Below are positions 13,870 through 22,435 of a DNA stretch of 64,000 nt, one piece after another; the stretch's first letter is position 1, and each line of letters opens with the position of its first letter. The position numbers and the translations under genes are program-made. The notes under the pieces were generated by a model. It searched no databases. It saw only the letters and a program-made list of their open reading frames with translations, and was not told the origin of the DNA. Origin of the DNA: Blastomussa wellsi (taxonomy: Eukaryota > Cnidaria > Anthozoa > Scleractinia > Plerogyridae); the NCBI GenBank assembly GCA_947652115.1, contig OX393567.1, positions 26,061,127 to 26,125,126 of the forward strand, in the 5' to 3' direction.

Positions 13870-16800
13870 TTACAGCTTGACTTTTTTAGACATCTCCACA
13901 AAATGCTGCCTGATATTTTGAGTTATAGCAGCATGAGCAGCCTCTGCTTGCCATAGGATAAATCTTGCTACAATACGGTATGCAGTGTATTGAGCATGAT
14001 CCCCTAACATTGTCCCATCTTTGCCATTCTCAGCATCAGTTAAATCAAAGCCTTGGTTAATTTGCACCACTCCACCTATTGCTTTTCCTTTAAGTTGGGT
14101 AGATACATCTTCTTCTATCGCCTTCACAGACACATGGAAAGTAGAATTCCTGGTCTCATAGAATCCAAAGAAAACAAGCCTCTCTTGAATGTCATACTCA
14201 ACGATCCTTCGTCCATCTGCATCTTGCATTCTGGTGATGTTACTAACACCGGTGCTATTCAAATGGACAAGGATGGAGATGGCTTTAGGAAATGTCAATT
14301 TTATAATTTATAATTGTATCTTGGGCAGTGCAGGGCCGGGTGGATCCAGAATTTTTCTTAGGAGTGCACTACTAAGGAATAGCATAATAACCAATAAACC
14401 CCATAGCTTTTTAATTATTATTTTATTTTTGCAGAATACTAGTAAAATTAGGAAGCTGCAGGTCATCTCAAGGAGGGGGGGGTGCATACCCCCTGCACTG
14501 CTCCCCTAGATCCACCCCTGTGGTGATGCAAATATAAAGATAGCCAAGCATTTCTATCACCCATAGCCTCCCACGCAGGCATTATTAGGGCACTGCGTTA
14601 CACTGCAATCCCCTAATAATGCCTGCGTGGGAGACTATGTCACCCACCAACCTCCCACCCTGCCAAAAGTACTTCAACTCTGACAAAAGTTCCCAGCAGG
14701 CCTAGTGATCTGAGGCATTGCCTCAGGCTTTTCTCCATAGCAACAGTGGAATGAGCCGGTAATTCGATTTAAATGATACGTGAAGTACTTAGAAATAAAT
14801 GAAAACATGAATCAAGATTCGTTTTAGGCATCCTTAATTTTTGTTGAATCAGAAATCCAAGACAATGTTTAAACGCCAATGGCCTACGGCGAGGCGACAG
14901 TGCAGATTGACACATCCTAGACGCCGAAGGCAGGATTGCGGTTTGATCACATACTTTTTAAAGTCGACTTCCAACCAATGAAGATCTGACAACAAAAAGC
15001 ACGCACAGCTATTCATTCACTTACCACAAAGGATGAACTTTAACCAACATTTCGGGCTCATCGAATATGAATCGAAATACATGGGACCGCTTAGCAGGTA
15101 TGAAGAGTGGATCAAGTGAAAATCCCAGCGTCATTACGCTCGGTGTCGTCTTTCATACACGTGTCTATGTTGCAAGAGTCGCTAGCGTCAATCTCTAGTC
15201 GTTGTAATTCGCTTTGGGGCACCGCTCTACATGGTCAGCGGGTTATCATCTCTTGTGACAATGAAAACAGTGTTTTAGCCCTGAACTCGGGGCGTTCCCG
15301 TACTCCGGGCATGCAACTCTGCCTTAGAGAGATTTGGTATTTGTCCGCCGTCTATGATTTCGAGTTACGCGCCGAGCACGTACCAGGCGTCTCCAACGCA
15401 ATCGCCGACCATCTCAGCCGCTGGCATCTTTCCCCCAGTCACAAGGCTCATTTTGAGGCTCTCACATCTGGTGTCTCAACCACTTTTGTCCCATGTCCTC
15501 CCGAGTTGTTTAATTTCGACGTGTCCTTTTGATGTCCTTTTGCGACTACAGCTAATCGTCTCTGTCTTCGCCTCTTTCTTCAGGTTTCACCACTTCAAAC
15601 ATCGCCGCAGGTTCCGCTGTCTCCTTACCTCGACTGCAAGCCTTGGTTGGGGACGTTCAAGCTCAGGCCTATGCACAAGGTACCATCCGCAACGTTCGCT
15701 CACAGTGGAAAGCGTTTCTACGCTTCTGCAGTGACTTCCAGGTGTCTCCTCTGCCTGCCTCTTCATCTACAATTTCCTGCTTTCTGGTTTACCTCTCCCA
15801 GCGCACGTCATCCTATCGTTACATCCTGAACCACATGAACTCTATTCGCATCCTTCATTTATACCATGACTTGCCTTGTGACGCTTTGTCCAGTTTTTCC
15901 GTCCGTTTGACAACCATGGGTTTGAAACGCCTCTTAGGAACTCGGACCAATCAAAAACATCCTGTTACTCCAGATTTGCTACGCCGTATTTTTGGCCTGT
16001 TGGACACGTCCATTGCCTCGCAGTCCGCGTTATGGTGTTTGTTTCTCGTTGCCTTCTTCTCGTTTCTCCGCAAATCCAATCTGACCGCACCTTCCGCCCG
16101 GGCATTTGATCCCGAAAAACATCTAACGCGGGATGACATCAAATTCACTTCACAGGGAGCAGTCCTCCGCATTCGCTGGTCAAAGACAAGACAGCACCGT
16201 GAGGGCATTCTAATTGTTCCTTTGCCTCTCATTCCAGGTTCAGAGCTCTGCCCAGTCACCGCTATTAGGCATTATTTCAGTCTGGTTCCCGCCTCCTCGC
16301 GTTCTCCATTTTTCTGTGTTCCAAATGGCCGGCTTCTGTCGCCACTAACATCGTACGCCTTCGCCAACACTTTCAAGAAGCTGGTATCCGTTATCGGGCT
16401 CGACCCTCAAAACTTCTCACCACACAGTTTTCGTCGCGGGGGCGCCACATACGCTTTCCAGACAGGAGTCCCTGAACACCTTATCCAACTCCACGGCGAT
16501 TGGCGGTCAGACGCTTACAAGCTGTACTTGGATTTACCTTTGTCCACTCGAACACAGGTGGCGGACACGATGGCCGCCGGACTTTATACACATTCTTAGT
16601 TTTAGACGTTAGGTTTTCGCCTCAGTGCGCTTAAGTAGTTTAGTCAGTTTTCTGTTCGCTCGCACCTGGTTTTCCGTCGAGTCAGGTTTTCGTTTCTTTT
16701 TGCCCATACGCATACATATGTTCGTTGTCCATTTTATATATAAATAAATTTTTTTCTTTTTTCCTTTCCTTCCCTTTTCACTTCCTATTTCTCCCCGTTT

Positions 16801-17518
16801 GGGCCTCTTTATCTTGGCGACATCCGTTTTATGAGTTTCCTATTAAACTTCTTTTTGGCCCAAACGTCTCGTCTCATTTGTAATGTTGTTGAGGAATAAT
16901 TTGGAGGTTTGATTGTATCAAATGGTTTAATTATTGACTTGTCATTACGCTCGGTGTCGTCTTTCATACACGTGTCTATGTTGCAAGAGTCGCTAGCGTC
17001 AATCTCTAGTCGTTGTAATTCCCCACCCTCCTCACCCATCCGTTTTATGAGTTTCCTATTAAACTTCTTTTTGGCCCAAACGTCTCGTCTCATTTGTAAT
17101 GTTGTTGAGGAATAATTTGGAGGTTTGATTGTATCAAACTTAATTTTTGTTGAATCAGAAATCCAAGACAATGTTTAAACGCCAATGGCCTACGGCGAGG
17201 CGACAGTGCAGATTGACACATCCTAGACGCCGAAGGCAGGATTGCGGTTTGATCACATACTTTTTAAAGTCGACTTCCAACCAATGAAGATCTGACAACA
17301 AAAAGCACGCACAGCTATTCATTCACTTACCACAAAGGATGAACTTTAACCAACATTTCGGGCTCATCGAATATGAATCGAAATACATGGGACCGCTTAG
17401 CAGGTATGTAGAGTGGATCAAGTGAAAATCCCAGCGTGACAATTTGCAGCTCCCTGTAAGCCAAACAGCCAAGGACTACCACCAAACACGACCAGAAAAT
17501 TATCTTCGTGGCTGCCAT
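13870..17518 (-). CDS. Unrecognised gene: N-terminal signal/anchor exon plus large 3' exon, middle not resolved
   Basis: Exon 1 (17518-17331) starts MAATKIIFWSCLVVVLGCLA, a signal peptide or membrane anchor, continues through LDPLYIPAKRSHVFRF and ends at a strong GTAAGT donor in phase 2. A long 3' exon (about 14290-13870) contains HLNSTGVSNITRMQDADGRR, the segment RLVFFGFYETRNSTFHVSVK and a Lys-rich end before TAA. Possible N-glycosylation sites (NST, NIT) suit a lumenal or extracellular protein. The phases of the two exons do not join directly using the acceptor I see near 14285, so at least one exon or a different acceptor is missing from this model. I do not recognise the family. The large intron holds a MITE, a hairpin and a retroelement. 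The start codon is about 320 bases from the divergent nuclear receptor start. Confidence 0.55.
14331..14520. mobile_element. GC-tipped MITE family, copy b
   Basis: It shares the ends and internal blocks of the elements at 6266-6438 and 27701-27859 ('ggatccagaatttttcttag' at one end, 'tagatccacccctg' at the other, 'gctgcaggtcatctcaagga' inside). It lies in the intron of the unrecognised minus-strand gene. Confidence 0.8.
14562..14639. repeat. Hairpin with 29-bp arms
   Basis: Arms 14562-14590 and 14611-14639 are almost exact reverse complements (centred on 'cacgcaggcattattaggg') around a 20-base loop. It is probably a tiny foldback element, lying just beside the MITE that ends at 14520. Confidence 0.8.
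14833..15130. repeat. 298-bp host duplication, left copy (contains truncated exon copy)
   Basis: This stretch matches 17139-17436 in order and length, with one difference noticed by eye: 'ggtatgaagag' against 'ggtatgtagag', which would turn Tyr into Phe in the encoded exon. It holds the 3' part of exon 1 of the unrecognised gene with its splice donor (exon end at 15025) but is cut off at 15130 where the retroelement begins. The complete exon lies only in the right copy. Confidence 0.9.
15211..15532 (+). pseudogene. RNase H / reverse transcriptase C-terminal fragment of the retroelement
   Basis: The translation contains RVIISCDNENSVLALNSGRS, then RTPGMQLCLREIWYLSA, AEHVPGVSNAIADHLSRW and a TAA or TGA stop. 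The D-N pattern and the VPGxxNxxADxLSRW motif are typical of the RNase H domain of DIRS-type polymerases. The 5' part begins abruptly right after terminal repeat A1, so the polymerase is truncated by internal deletion and has no start of its own. Confidence 0.85.
15643..16599 (+). CDS. Tyrosine recombinase of the DIRS/Ngaro-like element, 318 aa
   Basis: This would act as the integrase of the retroelement, joining a circular DNA copy to the genome by strand exchange rather than by DDE chemistry. The N-terminal SAM-like core-binding part (GTIRNVRSQWKAFLRFCSDF) is followed by the catalytic domain: a candidate first Arg in FFSFLRKSNL, the H-x-x-R box in SPHSFRRGGA, HGDWRSDAYKLYL with the nucleophile Tyr near the end. 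The R-H-R-Y set therefore appears complete and no internal stop or frameshift is seen. Length is normal for the family. It could act in trans on other copies even though its own polymerase is gone. Confidence 0.9.
   Translation: MVGDVQAQAYAQGTIRNVRSQWKAFLRFCSDFQVSPLPASSSTISCFLVYLSQRTSSYRYILNHMNSIRILHLYHDLPCDALSSFSVRLTTMGLKRLLGTRTNQKHPVTPDLLRRIFGLLDTSIASQSALWCLFLVAFFSFLRKSNLTAPSARAFDPEKHLTRDDIKFTSQGAVLRIRWSKTRQHREGILIVPLPLIPGSELCPVTAIRHYFSLVPASSRSPFFCVPNGRLLSPLTSYAFANTFKKLVSVIGLDPQNFSPHSFRRGGATYAFQTGVPEHLIQLHGDWRSDAYKLYLDLPLSTRTQVADTMAAGLYTHS
17139..17436. repeat. 298-bp host duplication, right copy
   Basis: The partner of 14833-15130. This copy joins smoothly to unique sequence on its right, completing exon 1 of the unrecognised gene (17518-17331) with its GTAAGT donor. 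It starts directly after terminal repeat B2 of the retroelement. Confidence 0.9.
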
Positions 17519-17839
17519 CACCCTTCGGTCTTCGATCTTTGACAAGAGCATGAACTGTTGCGTGATACAAATAATGACGTCATCACGCGCAGTTGCATAA
17601 CCCGTGTCTTTCGGTCTTGTCGTCTTGAGCTGAGATGGAGAAGTTGGGATTTGCCTCTTGAAGCTCCTAGCAGCCGTCAAAAGTGAGGAGCTGTTATCTA
17701 TCTGCCTTCTTGCTACGCTTGGGTCATAAACCTTAACTTCTTTTTAAAGTTTGGGAGAAAAATCAAAACAATGGCTTCCACCATAATTTTGTCCGGAAGC
17801 GCAGAAGTAAAATTGTGTGGGTGCTGAAAACGTGTGAAA
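17519..17839. promoter_or_regulatory. Divergent promoter region with a palindromic CRE
   Basis: The 321 bases between the start of the unrecognised minus-strand gene and the start of the nuclear receptor must hold both promoters. A perfect TGACGTCA lies at 17575-17582, about 60 bases upstream of the minus-strand ATG, in a GC-rich neighbourhood (TGACGTCATCACGCGC). No TATA box is evident. Known CRE biology suggests CREB/ATF binding; that it acts here is inference. Confidence 0.5.
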
Positions 17840-20656
17840 ATGACAGAGAACGACGATAAAAGCGAACAGTGGTGTGCTGTCTGCAATGACAGTTCTTCTG
17901 GCTACCATTACGGTGCGAACACTTGCGAGGGGTGCAAGAGTTTCTTCAAGAGAACAGTACAGAAAGATCTGCTGGATAAATACGAGTGTAGCGGTAGCGA
18001 AGATTGCGCTGTGGACAAACAGTCTCGTGCAAAATGTCAATTCTGCAGGCTGCAGAAGTGTTTCACAGTTGGCATGGTCGCAGAAGGTCAGTATTAAGTT
18101 TATAGATCTTTGTTTAGACAGTTAGATAAAAACTCACGAATCCGTTCGTGAGATTTGAATCGAACTAGTTTTTGAGCTTTTATGCGAAAGCTACAGACGC
18201 CTGCAGACAGCCCTATCGGGGTAAGCCTGCGTTCAGCCGTCTATTATTCCTTAGGAACAATAGAGGGCTGCACGCAGGCTACATCGGACCAGTAAGACTT
18301 TCGATCTTTTAAGACATTTTTCACTGTAAAGTGTGTAAACTCTTTGCATTATATTATGGTGAAGAGTAAGCTGAACCCAAACTGATTAAGGAAAGCTCAG
18401 AAATGTCATGTGACCATATCTGTTTTCATCACAGGGCACCTAATAACACTACGGTCTTTTCCACAAGGCCTACATTGAGTCTGTAGTGGAGAGAGGATCC
18501 ACGGAGAATAGGGGGGAGGGGTACAGCAGGCAGGAGAAGAGAAGGCAGGAAGGAGGATTCACAAGCTGGTGGGAACTGGGAAAAATCGTGAAAAATTCGC
18601 AATGTTGCATAAAATTTTGTGATAGAAATAAGGCAAAGAGGCACTAGCCGCTAATGAGGGGGTGGGTGCCAGAAGTAAACTTTCCTTGCCATCTGTCCTA
18701 CACTTTCGTTCTTCCTTAGATGAATAACAGATTAAAATAAAATAACAGATTATTTGAGACTTGAGTCAGTTGCAATTGCAAGTGTTAGCTTGGAAGTGAG
18801 GATTATGTTCAATAATTTTTTATATGTACATGTACGTATATTTGGAAGTGAAAATTTAAGCTGACAGTATTGCTTAATGTTCTCCAGGAGTTAGAAAAGA
18901 AAAAAGGCGTGGTGGCCGATCCTTCTATCCTTTGAAGAAACAAAAATGTGAGCAAGAAACTCAACCTTCTCTAAATGAAGATCGAGAAATCACGTATTGC
19001 TGTGAACTCATCACAAAACTTATGAGCAGTAGTCCATGCATTATTCCTCCTGGCGAGTCGCATGAAAACGCCAGGGAAGCCATTATTACAGAAAACAGGG
19101 AAGGAATACTGACAAGACTTTCAAATGCGATCACCAAAGAACTTTACTTGATTGTTGAGTGGGCCAAACTTGTCCCGGGGTTTGATGCTCTTTGTCGAAA
19201 GGATCAGATTGCTTTGCTGACTGCTGGTGGCATGGAATTAATTGTGTTCCGGGTCATTTATAGATCTATTCCATATAAGAATCACGTGTACATGAATACA
19301 ACAACACTTCTTGTGAGAGAAGATTGTTACAGTGTGCTGAACAAGGAAATTGTTGATATGATTATAGATGTGGTGGATAGGCTCAGACCACTTGTTATGG
19401 ATCAAGTTGAGTTTGCCTGTTTAATGACTATTCTCTTAGCTGACCCAGGTAATATTGCTAGTGGACATTTGAGTGTTAGTACCATGGTCAAAGATTGTTT
19501 TGTTTTTGTTTTATTTTTTGTATATTTTAATTTTTGCTGGAGTTGTTTGTTGTGGTATTATAAAACATAAAAACATCAAAATTAACAGCAGGAAAACCTG
19601 ACAAAGAAAAGCTGGGTGGGCAGTGGGCATGGGGGAGGGGGTGTAAGGCATGGATGGATGGGATGGATAACCACAGATGGATTGAGCATCCTGTTCATGG
19701 CAGGGTCAACAGCTTTAGTTTCTTCAGACTCTGGAGACTATATGTAAAGCACCAACATTGGAAGCCACTTGAGATTGAAGTGTGCACTAGGGCCTGCTGG
19801 CCTGTCAGGCCATTACATATAATGATCCCAGTTTCCACTGAATTGTGTGACTAGGAGCACAGTATTCTACTCCCCCTGACTGGGATGCTGCACATAATAA
19901 ATAACAGGGTTTGTGTAGAATGAAGCAGCTGGTCCCCCATGCCTTATCTATACCTGCTTTTTAATATACTTTTATACACCAGGGTATAGGGAGAGTTATA
20001 TATAATTATGTCACCTTTACTTCCATTCTCAGAATGAAATAATTTAGGCATGACAGGTCTTAGAAATGATCCATTGTCAGTGCAAAATGGGAGTCTTAAG
20101 TTATGTCTTTTCTTACTGTCAATCCAAGAAAGCCATAACACTTAAAATATTTAAGGAATGTTGATTCTGTAGTGACCAATCACAATAAATTTCAGGACAC
20201 ACAAAACAAACCTCAAAACTGCAAACTAATTATTTTTGCTGTTTATGGTTTGGTTTTCTCACGCCCCTGATTGGCTCTTTACTTGTAACACAATATTCCA
20301 TAAATATTTCTGGTGTTCACGGTTTTCTTTTTTTCACATGTACAGTAACTATTCAAAACAAATTCTGTCCTAATTTGGTAGCAACTTATGTATGTTTTGC
20401 AGAGACACCAGGTCTTTCTGACAAGATGGCTGTTGCAGAACTTCAAGAGTCATTTCTTGCGGCTCTTAAAGAGCACATGGAATCAATGTACCCTGATCAT
20501 ACTGGGCGCTTTGCAAAGCTGCTCCTCCGTCTTCCAGCTCTGCGTGATGTATGCACTAAAGGCTATCAATATTTCTTACTGGTGCGAGCTAAGCTGGAGG
20601 GAGAAATTCCCATGTCAACGCTGTTACAGGAAATGTTTGAATCTGCAAGATTTTAA
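17840..20656 (+). CDS. Orphan nuclear receptor, 3 exons, 353 aa
   Basis: A ligand-type transcription factor. Exons: 17840-18086, 18888-19448, 20403-20656; total 1062 nt with phases 1 and 1. Residues about 11-82 are a full two-finger DNA-binding domain: CAVC then [11 protein letters not shown] (P-box) in finger one, CSGSEDC and [14 protein letters not shown] in finger two. The hinge has [10 protein letters not shown], an RGGR A-box-like extension as in monomer-binding NR3 and NR5 receptors. The ligand-binding domain carries [20 protein letters not shown] (signature helix 3-5), [14 protein letters not shown] (helix 10, very RXR/NR2-like) and an AF-2 helix [11 protein letters not shown]. The mixture of traits stops me naming a subfamily; I suspect a cnidarian NR2-type lineage. 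The A/B domain is only about 10 residues long. Confidence 0.93.
18205..18285. repeat. Hairpin element in intron 1 of the nuclear receptor
   Basis: An imperfect inverted repeat with arms around 'gtaagcctgcgttcagccgt' and 'agggctgcacgcaggctac', about 25 bases each. It is similar in size to other small foldback elements in this window. Confidence 0.65.
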
Positions 20657-21219
20657 AAAAACCCAAACCAGGGTTACTGAGTGAACGTGGCATTTGTTCC
20701 AAGGGTTGCTTGAATGTACATTTGTATTAATTCCAATCCATGAAAAATAATTTCAGTACTAGCTTTTGACCTTTTCCTTTTGAACCAAAATGCTTTCTAT
20801 GAAAATGCATGCAAGCCATTGAAAGTTCAGATGTACAGGGCAAGCCCATTGAACAGTGTTTATTACACACACTCATTCAATCACACCGATTACTGCTTAG
20901 GGATTTAACACCAAATAGGACTCTCTGGAGTACGTCTGCCTACAGAACAGCGAGGGGTATTTGAGGATGATGCTTTACAAGAAACATTAATAATCATATT
21001 TTTTAAATAAAACCCACAAAAGGTAAGATTGCATCGTGTTGCATGACTCCTCTTCTAACCCTCAATATCACGACAGCAATGAAGACCTGTTAATTTTGGT
21101 ATTGGCTTCGGTATGATTTAAAATTCGTTTTCCCAGTTTTGAGTGAAAGCATTTGTAAGCTAAATTATTAGCTTCCATAGCCCACAAACAAGCCTCCTGG
21201 TTGACAACAGTGCAAGAAA

Positions 21220-21440
21220 TCAGGGTTCATACAGGTCATGGAAAACCTGGAAAGTCATGGCATGTTAGAATTTCATTTTCCTGAATAGTCATGAAATTGA
21301 AATGTGGGTCATGGAAAAGCATGGAAAATTGTGTTTATTACAAAAGTACAAAATCAATTAGGTTTTTTTCGTGAAGAAAATAGTAAAGACGTACCCAAAA
21401 TGATTGATTGGAAAATTGGAAAGTCATGGAATTTCAAAAG
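21220..21440. repeat. Dispersed repeat fragment ('gtcatggaaaacctggaaagtcatgg' type)
   Basis: The stretch repeats 'gtcatggaa' and 'tcatggaaa' several times ('catggaaaacctggaaagtc', 'gtcatggaaaagcatggaaa', 'tggaaagtcatggaatttca'). It looks like an interspersed repeat fragment and is not coding. The rest of 20657-22090 shows no gene; 21440-21980 is unremarkable. Confidence 0.45.
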
Positions 21441-22094
21441 CTCAAAAGAGTTTGCGGAGGTCTGCCTTTGAGTACTCGGAAACTAAAACTCGACTAAATG
21501 TCTTTAATCGACTCCAGGACCACAGAGACAATAACGCATGTAAAACAAGTCATTTTTATTTGCATTCTTTCCCACACGTAGAATTTAGGGCAAATTTCGA
21601 ACCTAATTCTCACACATTTTCTTACATTATGTCACGTAAATCACGTATAACGTATGGGCTGCCTGTGGGTGTAATAATGAGATTCCGATACTGATTTCTC
21701 GGTTCGCTCCTTTTATAGCCCATTTCTTGCGGTGTAGACTGTGTGTAGTCAACCAGGACCGCTTGACTTCGCTCCCCGATTAGTTTTCGACCGGCTTATA
21801 CCTGTTACCCCACTAGCAAGTGTTCGCGGGAAACAGTTTACCATTTGTATATACACAATTTGATTTTATTCTCCCTGTGGAGTTTAGTTTTATGTCGATT
21901 CAGAATTTTATGGGTCTGTTCTCAGCTTGCAGAAAAAGTACGTCAAATGAAATAAATTTTATAGTACTGGATTACTAATGCTTGTCCACTAAGCTTTGTC
22001 TGCCTGCTGGTTGTTTGCTGTGCTTTCCGTTTGTCAATAGTTTGTTGACTGATTTTTTTTCATTGCTGGGAATGTTTGCTGTACCAAAGATGTT

Positions 22095-22420
22095 CGTTCG
22101 TGTTTTATCGCGCGCCGGCGCCGAGGAGGCTTGTTTCTCCGACAGACTTCGGATCGAACGTTCCGGGTTCGAGCCCTGCTTGCAGGGTCATTCCGTTGCG
22201 TTCTTGGAAAAGACACTTTACTCTCACAGTGCTTCTCTCCACCCAGAATTACAAATGGTACCGGCAAATTGCTGGGGTAAACTGACAGAATGCTGGCGAG
22301 AAAACTGTAATGGACTAGAAACCCATTCCATCCAGGAGGAGTAGAAATACTAGCCGCTTCATGCCACAGAAACCAGAGATACGCGCCGGCAGCTAGCCGG
22401 ACTTAAAAAAGGCTTACTAT
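22095..22420 (+). mobile_element. tRNA-derived SINE
   Basis: A B-box-like 'gggttcgagccctgc' at about 22164 follows a tRNA-like head. The body ('ggaaaagacactttactctc', 'ctctccacccagaattacaa', 'atggtaccggcaaattgctg', 'cattccatccaggaggagta', 'cttcatgccacagaaaccag') is of a kind common as interspersed repeats in anthozoan DNA as far as I recall. The open frames across it are not genes. Confidence 0.7.
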
Positions 22421-22435
22421 GACTACTATCGCGGG

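Larger units (their letters stand above)
15131..17138 (+). mobile_element. DIRS/Ngaro/PAT-like tyrosine-recombinase retroelement with split direct repeats, internally deleted
   Basis: The order is A1 (15131-15210, 80 bp), interior, B1 (16821-16922, 102 bp), A2 (16942-17021), B2 (17037-17138). A1 matches A2 and B1 matches B2. This is the split-direct-repeat layout known for PAT and Ngaro elements. The interior keeps only the RNase H end of the polymerase and a full tyrosine recombinase; the gag-like region and most of the reverse transcriptase are absent. The element is in the opposite orientation to the host gene and lies in its intron, between two copies of a 298-bp host segment. It is probably non-autonomous. 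Repeat identity looks very high, suggesting a young insertion. Confidence 0.88.

Noticed and set aside
15107..15532. Independent 141-codon gene starting at 15107
   Set aside because: Its first codons lie in the host duplication and terminal repeat; the recognisable part is a truncated RNase H domain of the retroelement.
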